The notes below the pieces were generated by a model, which was not told where the DNA came from, did no database searches, and was given only the letters and a program-made list of their open reading frames with translations. A stretch of 64,000 bases of DNA. Origin: Lottia gigantea. Its lineage: Eukaryota > Mollusca > Gastropoda > Lottiidae. This document shows, one piece after another, positions 37,943 to 51,700 of the stretch (positions are counted from its first letter, which is position 1; every line of letters starts with the position of its first letter). The DNA lies in NCBI RefSeq assembly GCF_000327385.1, contig NW_008709379.1:3084646-3148645 (forward strand). Reading direction: 5' to 3'. Both the position numbers and the translations under genes were made by a program.

Positions 37943-39562
37943 GTTTAGGACACCTAGTTTTTTTTTTAATTGACTGTAGTGTTAATTTAGTAAGTATATA
38001 CTTCCCTTTTTTCTCATTAATTATGAATTTAAACAGATTGTTGTAAACTGCCATTATGGTCCATTACTTTCGACGCCATCAATTAGTCCCGCAGAGGAAG
38101 CTGGGCTTGCCATCAACAAATCGTTGCTTGACGACTGTCATCCTTCAGTTGCGCTGTGTCATTCTTAGTTTTCAAGTCATGTAAAACATGCCCACTCCCT
38201 ACTATTAGCAAATCGAGCAATTATATCAGTATTCTAATACAGCGTATTATACATATATAAATACAGTTTAAAAAATGCGACTTTTGACCTCTTGTCCATA
38301 TAGCAATGGACGCCATTCTTAGTCACTTTTACACTCAACGCATTTCTTCTATTTTACATAATAAAAAAATAATTAGAATTATATTCAAAAGGTTGAATTC
38401 TCCCTTCAAAAAAATAAGTTCACGAGGAACTACTCTTTTGGTGAAATCATCAAGAAGTTACGAGTTATCGGTCGCGCTGTTATTCGCCTATCAACTTGAA
38501 AAAAAAAACTGAAGTATGTGCTATCTATTTCAAGGAGGAAGCTCAATATTTATTGATGCTCTTAATGTAAATAGTTCAATATGTGTTAACTGTCACTACA
38601 ACAGTAAATTCAAGCCCTATATGCATTTATCCCACAACTAAATATTAGGCTGTTTTTACTCTTTATGATATCATTGCTAAAGCTCATTTTCAATCTGTTT
38701 CTGTTTACTAACGCTCATATCCAGAGCAAATAGATTATTTTAGAACGTATAACATGAGTAACTGATGTTTACTGCCATTTTTCAGTCGCGGGGCGCTCAT
38801 ATCGGCTTAATCCAGCGAGTGACAAGATTCTCTGGGATACTTTCAGTTAATTGCATGAATATCCAGTTGCCCCCTATAATCTGTCAGTCTGATTCTAAGT
38901 TAAAGTTTATATTTGTTATACAATTCAGCACAACCTGAGACCATTTTGTTGTGTCACGTATAGGAGTATTCTTTACCTAAGCCAGTATTTTCGTCTACTA
39001 TTAAGATCAAATTGTACTAAGTATCCTATCATCAACTGTAACCAATAAGCCTTGCACAATAAATATGTTCGTTTAAGTGATCATAGGTGAGGGTTGGTGC
39101 GTCACATCCCGCGATCTTTGCCGGTATTGGACATGCCCTCTATTTTACTCCCAGAACTAACTCATTGAGCCTCATATAGCCTACAATCAGAACAGCCGAC
39201 ACGATTGGACTGTTATGGCTACCAGTAATCTTGCTAGTAAGCTTCTAACCGATTAGGTGTGATTATTGAATGGTGTGAATGTTCCTTTGACATGTTGTGG
39301 CAGTTCTTGTTTCTAATTCCGATAGCGTCTTTATAGTTCAGAGTTCAGAGACGTTAATTTATGTTTACCTGACATATTCAAGAGACCAAGGCCAGGTAAC
39401 CATCAGAAAAAAACCACTAATGGATCAAATGGTTGGAAACTGCAGGTTTGACTATTTTTGAAAAAATCTTAAGTAAATTCACACCATATTCATTATTCGT
39501 CTACGAGGAGACAAAGACAAGGGTAAAATTCTGTTCATTTCGAGTCACAAATAAAATCCTAC

Positions 39563-39610
39563 CTTATTTTTTCTGCTCATTTTATTCGATGGTTTGACTT
39601 CATCAGCCAT
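39563..39610 (-). CDS. DCX-EMAP: Candidate first coding exon of DCX-EMAP
   Basis: On the - strand, ATG begins a 16-codon frame (MADEVKPSNKMSRKNK) ending in phase 0 at a strong donor (AAG|GTAGGA). The next recognised - strand exon downstream is the phase-0 DCX exon at 20777 (NASSVILSDD...). Composition and phase fit the start of that protein. The join is inference: it needs an 18.8-kb intron, and an intermediate exon carrying another DCX domain may exist. Confidence 0.42.
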
Positions 39611-42146
39611 AGCGATACAAGGATGTCTTCAGATCACTGGATCCTTTCCGTCTTGTTGTAAAGGATTCGTGTGTGATAATGTTAGAAAAAAACTTATCAG
39701 ACGATAATATCGATGTCGTTCGTTTACTACATCGGAGTCGAGAGGCAACAAATAAAATCGTGTGAATAATTAACGTCTTAGGTACGTATCAGTTGAATGC
39801 ATCCTTTACAGAACATACTTACTAATTATCTGACATGATTAATACTTGATAAGATTTGAACGAATCGCTAATTTAAAACAATAAATTTGTATCTTTCTGG
39901 ATGAAAGAAATCGGATATGTTTTTTATTTACAGATGTTTGTCAAATGATTTATACATAAAGTTATTGTCGTCAAGGGAACAGGAGTACGACGCGGTTTCA
40001 CTGGGTACATATATATGTCTTGGGTCAACATTTAAGACATTTTCAGTATAAATACTAGTGAATATGTATTTTATTTAAAAAAAAACCCAAATAACAAAAG
40101 TCTCATCAATTGAAGTGTATCGAGTTCGAGCTAACACATACAGAAAAGGCTCGACGTAACCTTGAAATAGATGCATGACAAGAGTACGACAAACTATAAC
40201 AGACAAACTCCTCCCACAACAGTATAGTCGGTGGGCGTTAACTTGTCAACTCCAACAACAATAGTAGTGCACCACATGAAACACATAACAATATCTTATC
40301 TTCGAAAAGGGATACCTGGGCAAAAGCTATACAGTTCATATGTACAGTGTATATGAATAAAAAAATCAAACAAAATCTGTGTTTTTCATATTCAATCTCT
40401 CCTATGACCTAATGGGCAATATGTATAAGTGAACCCATCGACTGTCTTTTATTGCTTTCTATGTTCTATGTGCTGACAGTATCAGATACATGGTTTTTAC
40501 TCATGATCTTTAAGGTTTGCACTCTATAGTGGTGCGACGCAAAATAATCCACTTCAAGAAAACTGTTTCGAACTCTTCTGACTACATCCTGTTTTCTGGA
40601 TCGACGCGACGTTTTCTATGTTATTTACCAGCATGATCATTTAACGACACCATTCTTGGTTTTAAGAATTGACATTGATGGTAATTGTGTCACTGGTATG
40701 ATTAACTAAAAAAAATGTCCATTGAAACTTGAAGCATACATTCATTATCAAACAAATTTACAATGTTTCGTATATTTCGCATTGCTTTCAGGAAATTTAG
40801 TCACAGTAAAATCACCCAAACAGTAATTTCTTTAGTAATTTGGTCATAAATGTTGTTGGCTACAGTCAAATACTAAGTAAATATGGTTATAGATAAATGG
40901 TTACAGGAATTTGATCGCACGGTAATAGGTCATATCTTACGTGACCGAATTACCAAACCCTAACTGTACAGAGTAAAATTTTGTGAGAAATTTTACAAGA
41001 CTAACTAACTTAGATCTGTTTTCTGAGACATTTACATACATTTCTAAGTATCTTTTACGGATGTATTACTGGTCATATACAACTAGGTCGAGCCAATATC
41101 ACGACACTGTCGAATTAGGTCAGTTTAAATCGTTCCAAAGGAGACGAAGAATGTCACTACATTATTAAATATTTATTTAACATTTAACATTGGTAAAACC
41201 ACCCGCCTGCATAGGACCTCGATTAGGTGGTCAAACTGTTTCCAGTGGATCCAAGGCATCCAGAAAACCAACCATATTAAGTTTGCCGTTATTGCCAATA
41301 CAGAAGAAATTGGACCAGAACGCCTCCAAATTACTTAGTGGATGGATTATTACAAAGTTTTATGGATTTTTTGGATTATATAGGGACTCTGTCCTATAGA
41401 TATAACACTAGCTTAGTCCACTGATAAACAAGGACTCATTTTGGCCATTTGGTCATCCTAAGAGGTAGTATACCTTTAAGAAGGAAGTAAAGTCGAAATT
41501 GCACTGTATAATACCTATGATACATTCATCTTTTGAAACCATCTTAAATTGTAAAACCATATAAGGCAAGGTTAGTGATTTCTGGGTTGGTCGACTTTCT
41601 GAAGACTGGTCATCTAGAAAACCTTAACCCCATCAAGATACTCTTAATGTAAAGAAAATAATAATGATTCCTGGTCGCAGACAATAATCTTGCTGAAAAT
41701 GAATTATTTGTAAATGAACTAATTCAAGGGAGGAAACTCATCTTAATGAAGCAAATTGTCAAATTATCATGATATACAATTTAGCAGAATAATATACAAA
41801 ATTAACATGTATGTATGCTATATCTTAATTGTCTTAGAGGCTGAATTGTATACAGAAGTTTTATTGTAATGAGACCGAAAACATAGTCAAAAGCAATGGC
41901 CAAGGATATAAGTAAGTATCATATATACAGGGTGTCGAAATTAGAGCTCGCATTCTTCAGCTAAACTCCATCCAGATATTAGGAACTCATAACGTAACTA
42001 CAATGTACATACTCATGTATAGGTCGTAGTTTTGTTATCATGCAGGTCAACTATGGCGTTTAAAATGTCACAAAACTCAGAGTCAAAGACAGACAGGATA
42101 ACAACTATATTTTACAGGGATAACTTAATAACAATTTAGGATCCTT
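39611..42146. other. Intergenic DNA, no gene seen
   Basis: AT-rich sequence. Imperfect inverted arms containing TAATTTGGTCA and TGACCGAATTA occur near 40833 and 40936. A 69-codon frame at 41190-41399 lacks an ATG start and recognisable features. TTTATT at 41860-41865 is a candidate polyadenylation signal (- strand) for the gene ending at 42147. If the exon at 39563-39610 starts DCX-EMAP, its promoter would lie just above 39610, but I see no clear TATA box. Confidence 0.6.
41860..41865 (-). terminator. Candidate polyadenylation signal
   Basis: AATAAA on the - strand, about 280 bp past the stop codon of the gene at 42147-45883. The position is ordinary for a 3' UTR; the 3' end itself is not shown. 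Confidence 0.35.
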
Positions 42147-45100
42147 TCAGCCAGCTATCTTGGCACGGATCTTCCCCAGATTATCAGACATTGAATATGT
42201 GCCATTTGAGCCCTGAGGTCATGTGAGACACAATTAAATGACAAAGTGGTGTTTGTCATTTTCAATTTGAGCGACAAAACACTTTTGGGGTGCAATTGTT
42301 GTATTTTTGTCACTTCCTGTTACTCATTCAGCATGAACAAAAGACTGAGTTATGGCACACTTACAGACATAATGGAAAAAAGGTAATTCAACAGCATAAA
42401 ACCAAAACACGAGTTACTTAATCAAAAAAAGTTAAAAAGAAACTTTAGCTTACCGTCTGTGGACCTTTCTGTATACCTCTTTGTTTTTGCATAGTTCGGA
42501 AAGATTTCAAGCCTATATTTTTCCGGTTATTTTCCTTTACATCCAGTATATCTGAAGATCTATTTGTGTCAATATTGTGGGGAGGGTGATTATCGTTCCA
42601 CTGCTTTGTTAGCGAATAATGGTTTTTCCCTTCATCGGAATAAGCATCACTGTCCACATCACCAACGGGCATTAAATACGATGCCCGAGCGTCAAAACTA
42701 GCATCACTCAGTACACCTTTCTCCTCTTTACGCAGATTCCATAAGGCGTTCATGGTCAATATTCCGACTGTCGATTTTGGTGCCTTGGGTGTATCAGTCA
42801 CAGCATTTTTATACGTATAGGTCATATCGCCATAATTAAACACTTTCGTTTTTAAGGCGCGTGCATGCACACTATTTTGCCTCACAAGATGGGTTGAGGT
42901 GTTTTTGGGTGGTTTTTGATTACTTTTGACACTATAAAATGAAGTTTGTGATGCCTGCTTTTGATAGTTACCGTGTGGTATTGCGGGTACTGATTTTGAT
43001 TTTATTCGTTGTTTGGCAGGTTGATAAATGTCAACGCCGCTGTCATAAAACGGCGCCGGACTTGGGTTCGCTACACACATTGGATAGCCAGTCTCTACTT
43101 CCGACAAGGTAGAAAAATTAGTTTCCGACTGAAGACGATTGTAATGTTTGCGCTTATCGAGCAATAGTTCAGCTCGACTGAGAACGTTTGCACGTGTCTG
43201 ACGTTTTTCACGTCGAAATAGTCGAAGATCCTTCCCTGATTCTTTAGTCTCTGGATCATAATAGTCTTTGTAACTTCGGTAGAGTTTTCTTGGAGGTTTG
43301 TTCATAACGCTTACTTCAGATGCACCTGTACTCATTTCGGTTTCAGAATCGGCTTCTGATCCACGGCGAACCTCTTTTGCGTGTCTCTTTTTAGAAGATT
43401 TAGAACTAGACTTATGTTTTGAATGACTTTTCATTCTCTTATGCAAACGCTTTTGTTTCCTTGGCAAGATCACATTGACCAAACCCTTTGGCTTTTGTTT
43501 AACTGGTGAATTCGGATAAAAACCACAATAGTCCTCGTCACTTCCGGATTGGATAGAGAAGTCGTTAGAGTTTTTACTAAGTTTGAGGTCAAGTTTCGGT
43601 ACTTGAAGACCGTTAACTACGCTTTCTTTTTTGTGTTTCTTTTGAACCTTTACAATGTCCTTTTTTTGCTCGTCGGCTTTATCAAAATTATCAAGACCAG
43701 GAGGTAATTGGTGATCGTTCTTCGTATACCGAATTTTATCGAGATCAGCTGATTTTGTCTTTAATGTGGGTTTGCCATAAGGCAATGCTTTTGGCAAGTT
43801 TTGAGAAGAGTATTCACTTAAACCGTTGATGTACCGAATATTTTTAGAGTCATGTTCGGTATTATCAGTTGTGTGATTTCCGTTTTGAAAAAAATGTGGA
43901 TCGTATTTGGAATTATTTGATAGATTGTGTGAACTGTTACCTTTTAAATATTGACGACTCTCTTTAACGTCTTTGTTGTGTTCAGTTCGGCTTTGCCGTT
44001 TTTCTGGCTGGTTCAAGAGATACCGCGGGTGTTCGTTGGTGTACTGTTGATATTGCTGGTGGTTTCCTGTTAAATATTTGCTGTTATCAGCGTAAGACGG
44101 ATCGCTGACAAGTATATATTGGCCGTTTGCCGCTATATATGGATTATTTCCACCTGTATTACTTTGAGGAACGTAATATTGGTAATTTTGTGTTGGTTGT
44201 TGGTTGATAACTGTCGGCTGTTGGTTGATGTAAACGCTTTCAGGATTCAATTGGTATTGTTGTGTTGGCTGTTGGTCGATGTGAACGCTTTGGGGATTTA
44301 ATTGGGTATTTGCTTCGTACTGTTGGTTGTATCCGGTGGGATAAACAACAGTTGGGTAATTCGTTGAATTGGTCGGTTGTTGGTAATAGTTTCCTGTATT
44401 GACTTGGTTGGCTACAGCTGGATATTGGCTGTTTACAGCTGCACTCAGAGGAACTGGTTGTGAATTGTTGCCAGAGTAATAGTTGGTGTCTACGGAATAA
44501 GGCACACTTTGAGCAATATTAACATGACCGTTCTGAATATTCCCAGGAACGTATTGATTTGAACCTTCGGTTGGATAAATACCGGTATTCGATGTTTCGA
44601 ACTGACCATTGACAGTATATTGGGGGTAGCCTTGGTTGTTGGATACTTGTAAATATGCTTGACCTTGTAGAATTTGACTACTTGGGGCTGATGGTGGATT
44701 TTGTACCTGACTGGATTGGGTCGCTGATTGCTGGTGGGTTGCTGGTGTATTTTGGGTTATTGAATAAGCAGTTGGTTGGTTGTTTGCTATTTGTTGATTT
44801 GGGTCACTTCCAGGGTAATATCCGGCCACCATCTGAAAAGATATACATACATAATGTTACAAAATGTACATACAAAGTAAACATGCACAATGTTACAAAA
44901 TGTACATACTAAATATACATACACAATGTTTCATACGATACATATTCTGTAAGTAATGTTACAAATTTTACATTCGTTACAAAACATAATGCTTCAAATT
45001 TTACGTATATATTTATTATAGCAAATTATACATTACTATATGACTAAACAAAATAATACATCAGTTGACGAATGAGAGAAGCTTCAGAAAATTATCTGTA

Positions 45101-45883
45101 AATACGTCTTTTCGTTCTGCACCTTCAAAATTACTTACATGGGATTATAATGATCTGATGTGTATGTTATATGTATAAACACCAGCCCCTAAATCAACAT
45201 ATTTTAATAACCATTGAAGATACGAGTTTTATGATACAAGACTAACAAATAACTTCAATGAAGTCAAACAAGATAACTCCATAAATCTCGTATTATTGAG
45301 GTAATTAACCGTTTGAGATCATTGTCTAAGTAAACAATCATAGTAAACAATCACACCTTTATAACGTATCACATCATCATAAAATAATATCAAAAGTGTT
45401 CTTCACATGTGCCACTTTAACAATGCCAAATCTTATTCCAAAATTCGATTTGAAGTTTTGGTTCGTTTGGTTGATAGAAAATTAATTTATATTTCTTACA
45501 TCCACGGCTAATATATAAATATATATGAATATATAGACGATATGGTGAATGTAGAAGGTTTGGCCTTCATTCATGTGAAGAATGTCAGAATTGGAACTAT
45601 TTTAGAAGGCATGAGCCACAAGAAATGTAAACCGTTTAAGCACAATTGTGTAAGCAAATGGTTGGTTCGGGTTGAAACATAAATTTGGTATTTCCATGGC
45701 GATTCTTTCTTCTTCATGCGTTTAGAAAGGAAATTATAGAGGAAGGACGTAAGATTCCAGTTAATTTCCTCTTTTGGAAAAAGTCTTAATAACAATATGG
45801 AATCAGACAAGGCATTACCTGGAACATATTTAATAGACAAGCTATGTAGTACTTACATAAGATGGATTGGTGGATGACGTCAT
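42147..45883 (-). CDS. Unrecognised, mostly disordered 823-aa protein, 3 exons
   Basis: Exons 5'->3': 45883-45857 (MTSSTNPSY, donor GTAAGT), 44832-42454 (793 codons, phase 0 at both ends) and 42212-42147 (GSNGTYSMSDN...AKIAG, stop). All junctions are GT-AG and in phase; the large exon begins CAG|ATG, so its own ATG is an alternative start. Residues about 10-280 are rich in Q, N, Y, P and S (prion-like; the motif INQQPTxxYQ recurs). Next is a polar stretch, then a strongly basic patch near 465-495 (KRLHKRMKSHSKHKSSSKSS), then a less biased part likely to be the conserved core (YRSYKDYYDPETKESGKDLR, RAELLLDKRKHYNRLQSE, VGILTMNALWNLRKEEKG). I recognise no domain, signal peptide or membrane segment. 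Function unknown. Confidence 0.75.
44842..45000. repeat. Short degenerate repeat in intron 1 of the 823-aa gene
   Basis: Repeated AATGTTACAAAATGTACATA-like units, about four copies with decay to the right, directly upstream of the splice acceptor of the large exon. Confidence 0.6.
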
Positions 45884-48494
45884 GATAGAAACACATAATT
45901 CCACATAAGTCACATTTTCATTTGCCAAAGAAAATAAATACCGAATATAACGCGAATATCTAATCAATTAATATAAATATTGAATCGAACTACCAGACGT
46001 TTTCTGGTAGAAATTGAATTATAAACAATAGAAATTGATCAAACACTATTTGAATATCGAAACTTTTTCACTGCGAATATTAAGAATAACTTCACCGAAA
46101 TGACATTTATATGATTGAACATTCACATTGAAAAGTAACACATTTCACTATTTATAAACTACATTAATCCCAAAAAGAACTGGAAAAAACAACATCATCA
46201 ATTTAAGATTATCTTACAAAAATATTTCCATAATTAGTTACGAAATAAATTTGTATCAAGACTTTGTTTATATCCAAAACACTAGTTATAATGTCTATCA
46301 ACGTTCCCCTCCCATATTTGAAGAGACTTTTTATGAAGGGATCTTCTTAGTGATCCTAATAACATGGAAATAACATATAGATATCAATATATTTAGACAT
46401 GAATGAACCCTGTATAATACAACAAGGCAAAAAGTGTACAAATGTAAAGAACAGCCATTGTTGGTATTTGAATAGGTAAAGCTAAATGTTTTCACTGAAT
46501 ATTGAATAGTGTCCTACTCTAGACTTGAAATCGGAACACATGAGAACAAAAAGCTTTTGACTATGAATAAACAATTATTGATATTGGCTCGAACATAATC
46601 TTTGTACAATGACTGTAGTATTTGGGTGTGTTCGTTTTGCCCTTACAACCATAACATCTCTATCTCAAAGCGACTGATGTTATGTGTTACGGACAGATGC
46701 TCGCCGGACAGTAAAGTTGTTCACAGGACAAATGCTCACCAAGATATGAGAAATAGGACACATGCTTACCACAACATTACATATTCTTTATGATTATTTT
46801 AACCGGGGATCATGGTATTTTAACGGAACGTATCAGTCACTTAAGTGTTGTCAAATTATTCCAGCAGAGAATCCAAACCAGGCTCATCTTGGGGAGTTTT
46901 CACGGTAGGTATTCCATCTCCTTCTTTACACCTTCAACGAAGACGAAGAAATCGATTTCTGGAGCCCTGTTGTTAATTTATTGTTCTCTTCTCTTAAACA
47001 TTCTTAACCTTATTGACCTTAAGTTCTTAATTTATAATCTAAAATATTGTACTAGGCTTCCAACTGCCACTCGCATGAAAGGAACTGTATCACTTACCAA
47101 TATATATCTTTGGTTCTTAATAGTTATAATCATCTATCTCAGTTCATGTCTAGCCTAGTTTCGTTTTCATGAATTTATGATGTTCATGAATAGCAGATGC
47201 CGAATTATTATTACCCCTGGAAGATACCACTATCCAGGAAATCAGATGCGGTGTCTTGATCCAAATAAAAACATCTGGCCAATAGAGAAGTTTCAGTCTA
47301 ATTTAATCCAATTTAATTTATAAATCATTGTGTAAAACGTCTTGGAGATGTCTAGTTTCTATTCGACGTCGGTGAACTTTTCTATTGCGAATTAATGCCA
47401 TCGAACCAAGAGATTGTTATTGTTTGAATTATCGCCTTCGCCAGAGGACATTAGCCTAGAGGCAAACCAAAGACACCATATTGCTGAAAAGTCAATTTGG
47501 GATTAGTTTGAGACAGTTAATTATTAGTGGAAGCGAAAAGGTATCGACCAGAAAAATGAAATAAATCTATTAATTATACATAACGGTCATGCTCATTTTG
47601 TTTACCATTCATAAACAGCTCATTTTCAATCAGTATTTCAGGTTAATGCATAACTGAAAACCGACTGGACTTAAACTTAAAGTTAGGTGCTGCTTAAAAT
47701 AAGTGTCATCGTAGAAATAAAGACATCGTTCAAAATTCAATTTGATATCTGAGAAAGTATTTCAAAATGAAAAGTGGTATCAGGTGTCTAGAGGAGTAAG
47801 CATTCCCTGCCTAGCGCCATGCACATCATGAAGGTAGGCAAAATACAAACCAATTTCAACAGTATAAGGGAGGCAACTGGTGAAAATATTTTCATTTAAT
47901 TTTAACAGTTCAAGGGAGGGAACTGTTCACAAAAGTAATATTATGACAAGAATTGTTTTTTTATAAACACTCGCAACCTTGAGGAATCATTCTATTATGA
48001 AAAGCGGCATCAAGTATCCAGAAGAGTAAGAGTAATATCAATATTACTTCTCTTGCTTGAACTGGACTAAATTCAGAAAAATACATTTCGCTTAAAATCA
48101 TTCTTCTCGCAATGCATGAAGCATTTGAATTTGCATAGGCTTAACACTCAACAGTTGCGATATTTTTTGCTAATTTTTTTTCTATCTTAGGTAGCCAAAG
48201 CAAAACTAGATCTAGAATGGCTACAACATGTATGAAGTCTTGTGGATTTCAGTTCTTGATTACTGAGAAATATAGGTCACTAGCTGAAGCTTGCACCAAT
48301 AAAGTTATAATAACTCCTTGTTTGGACAGTTAACTGTTGAAGTTGATTCACTTTGAAACTTTTTTTATTTCACTGAAGGCCGCACACGAGGCATAGGCTA
48401 ATAGTACAATAAACTTCACACAATAAATACAACAAATATAAATGTTACAAATATAAAGCTTGCACAAACATATATACTTTACATATGAAGTTGG

Positions 48495-48775
48495 TGTAAG
48501 AAGCTGGACGTGGGACATTGCAAATACGGTTACTTAAATACAGACATGACAATTTTAAAATTTAGCATAATTATTTATCTTCACTATTAACTCAGACTTA
48601 TAATGTTTCTGTTGTTATAGATATGGTCAGGTATAAATTTATGTTCTTCTATACCAAAAAAGTTGCAATTAAATATATCATGAAACTCATCACCTAGCTC
48701 TTCCTTAGGCAGCTGGAATTTGAACATTACAAATACGATTACTAAAATACAGACATGACAATCTACCGTAGGTCT
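48495..48775. repeat. Local direct duplication
   Basis: Two copies of about 70 bp (near 48497-48565 and 48705-48775) share AAATACRRTTACTWAAATAC followed by AGACATGACAAT, in direct orientation about 210 bp apart. A similar old pair lies at 47766 and 47998 (GAAAAGYGGYATCARGTRTC). Confidence 0.6.
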
Positions 48776-51700
48776 GGAATAATTTTATTTTAAAATGTTA
48801 TTATCTCCCTTGAACTACAAACTTCGACTATTTAAATTTACACAACTCGAATCTTATTACTAGTCTATAAATAACAGAATGGCACTACCCCATTTATTAG
48901 CTAAATAGAACAATGAATTAATAATCTTATTAGATTACATCTTATCTATTATTATATATCTTGTGGAAAATGTTAAGTCTTGGTATGCACAAGTTGCAGT
49001 TTGATGATGTTTCTATTATCCAGACACATTTCAAAGCCCAGGTTGTTACCTGGGTGGTTGACAAAACCTAATTATGACTAATATTATTATACCATCAAAA
49101 CGCAAGTAGATCTAAACTTTCCTTGAATCTTAGGTGAAAGCAATTTGTAACCTGTGTCATGCCACTATCAGTGTGTTTCTGTGATGTTTTCAACAGTAAA
49201 TTATTAGCCTATTGCCTAAATTAGCCGAGAGTAGAGAGAGTATAATTATGAATAGAAAAAGTAGGTGTAGGGCCACTATTAGGTTAGTCATTGAGTAGGC
49301 CTAGTAGTGTTCAATCAATCAATATGACAACTCCAAAATAGTTCTGGTGAATGGAAATTTTAACCTGTTTTTCATTGACAGTGGGCCATTTTCTGTGACA
49401 CATAAAATGATCAATTTCATTTCTATATACTGAAGGCTGTAGACATTGAAAGCTAATGACACACAACAGAACATTTATTTTTGATTATCAATTTGGAGTG
49501 GTTAAAAGACAAGTTATACTAAATATTAAGTGCATGTGGATGGCATATGGGTAGTCCTAAAATAATTTCCATTACCCCTGGTTGTGCACCCATGTTAGGT
49601 GCAACATTAGATTAGTGATTTTATAGAGGCTTAAGTTTTGATCTGAATTTGATTGAACTCAGTGGCATACATCATTGGCTTACATGTTGGCCTATTCGGT
49701 GAAACAACTAATTGCTTTTTCAGTCAAGAAGTTCATTGCCCTAAGCTTGTCTCAATGGTGGATCGAAGTTTTTTGTGCAATGCCTATGTAGGCCTATAAT
49801 GTTGATAATAAGGACAAGTGTGTTGATTGTTTTTGAGTTGTTGCCCTTGTAAAAAATTACAAAATAAGAGTATAGTTTTGAAGATCTGATATAGACAATA
49901 GCTTTGTATAGGGTTCAAGTAATATTTCAGGTAAATTTTAATATGACAGATCTGATCAGAGATTCTGTAAGTTGACTAGAACTCTTATGGTGGAACTTTA
50001 CCATTTTTAAAACATTGCTTTATTGGCATCATAAGGTTTATAGGAGAGTTTTCAGAGTATTGAAATATGCAGAAATTCCAAGCAAACTGAATGGTTTATC
50101 CATTGATTTTACATATTTTCAAAGCAGGTGTTATTTTTTAAAAGTTTCTCCGACATGTATATCATGTGGTTATTGGGACACAATACATAGTATGATTTTT
50201 TTTGTTTTCATTACATTGAAATTTCTGAAACATTTACATTTTCCAAAAAAATATGCACATTACTTTTACTCGATGATGAATTTCTCAACTAAATTTTGTC
50301 AAGATATCGCGGTTTTGAACTTTCATAGAGGTCAATTATGATTTAATATTTGATAATCTCCTATCCCAAACCCATGTTAAGCCTAATCCCTAAATAATGA
50401 AATTAGGTTAATCCAATTCTTTGCAGATGTTAGTTAATAGAGTTAAATAGAATGTAGCTGTAACCCCAAGCATAATAGTTAAATTTATATTATAAATTGT
50501 AATAGAAAACTGGCTAGGCTTCCATTCATTGATTACTATAAAGACAGTAGAGAGTTGGTGTGGAGATATTTCTATAGAGCTATCTGTTAACTGTATGGTA
50601 GTGAACCCAACAATTCATTATAAACCACAAACTATATTGATTGATTATTGTAGAGGGAGTTAGTAGTAAGATATCACCATATACAGCCATATATTACCAT
50701 TCCTAGTGTATATTGAGGTAAGTATCTGTATTATTCTATGCTTTATTCCAAATACAGAATATCTTTCCTTCTAATGCTTTCCTATTTGATTGTGTGCTAT
50801 ATGTTTATATAGCAAAATACTATTCTACATGATTTTTCACTGTGCTTGACTAGGAACTGTACTATATTGCATAATAATGTTCCAGCTAGTATTGAACACT
50901 ATAGGAGTGGCTCTGTTAGATGTGACTTTATCAGTTTTCTGCTTGGTTGATTGAAATATACACATAGAGAGGTTGGTATGTATGTATGTATGCAGAATTA
51001 TATGTACTGGTATATTTCACTGCTAAGAAATTTTGCACTCGGTCAGGATTCATGGAATATAATAATAGATAGTCATTTACTATGTCAATTTACACGACAT
51101 ACTATAGAGTGTTGCTTATCTTTTTTTAAGACCCAAATAAAATGAAGAAAAGACTGAAGCTTATTGACCAGTTCATACCAAGAATTCTGTGAACAAAATA
51201 CATTTCATGACTTTACATTTCATTTTACATTTCAGGACAATTCCTTCAGATACACGACATCAAGATATATAATGTTTGGTGAACTATTTGGACAAGGATG
51301 GTGAATTAACAATGCTCTAATCAAATTTTTATGGTAAACCAGTGTATTTGACTGCAGAATAAGAAACAGTTACCAATATGATGATGATTCAAACTGTTGT
51401 GGAATGTAGCTACTTGGGCAACAAAATTCAATACTGGGATTGCAGACCACATTATTTGAATTTGAATTTGAATGATCTCTTTGCAACATATAAACAACTT
51501 AGCATATTGGTACTTACATTTGGTGGATTTTGAAAATTAGTAGCTACAGATCCAGTTCAGATATGTTACCATTACGGGGTCTGCTTTCAAATGATGTATA
51601 GATTCATAATTCCTCTAGCACCATTTGAAATCAGTTTCTCAAGATGGCACACCAACCTTAATTTTGATCCCTGTTTACAGACAGATAGTATATTTGTAAT

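Larger units (their letters stand above)
20778..39562. other. Repeat-rich region, possibly the long first intron of DCX-EMAP
   Basis: If the exon at 39563-39610 is the true start, all of this is one intron. It holds an LTR-like fossil, two satellites (29 and 41 bp), two inverted-repeat elements, an RT fossil and a 355-bp segment present twice. Two unassigned exon-like stretches (21330-21481 and 26968-27188, both - strand) are the only other coding candidates. Nothing convincing was seen in 28.0-30.6 kb or 33.3-33.9 kb. Confidence 0.5.

Noticed and set aside
40825-40960. Inverted GGTAATTYGGTCAYRWA arms as a MITE
   Set aside because: Arms are short and imperfect, and no flanking duplication was found.
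44119-44912. + strand frames of 60 and 85 codons
   Set aside because: They are antisense to the Q/N-rich coding exon of the 823-aa gene.
45876-45883. TGACGTCA as a CRE promoter element
   Set aside because: It overlaps the ATG and codons 2-3 of the first exon of the 823-aa gene, so coding explains it.
46790-47158. 122-codon + strand frame with hydrophobic stretches
   Set aside because: Composition is AT-driven, with no family pattern and no splice or promoter context.
50015-50341. 108-codon + strand frame
   Set aside because: It is rich in Phe, Tyr, Ile and Lys as expected of AT-rich non-coding DNA, with no recognisable motif.
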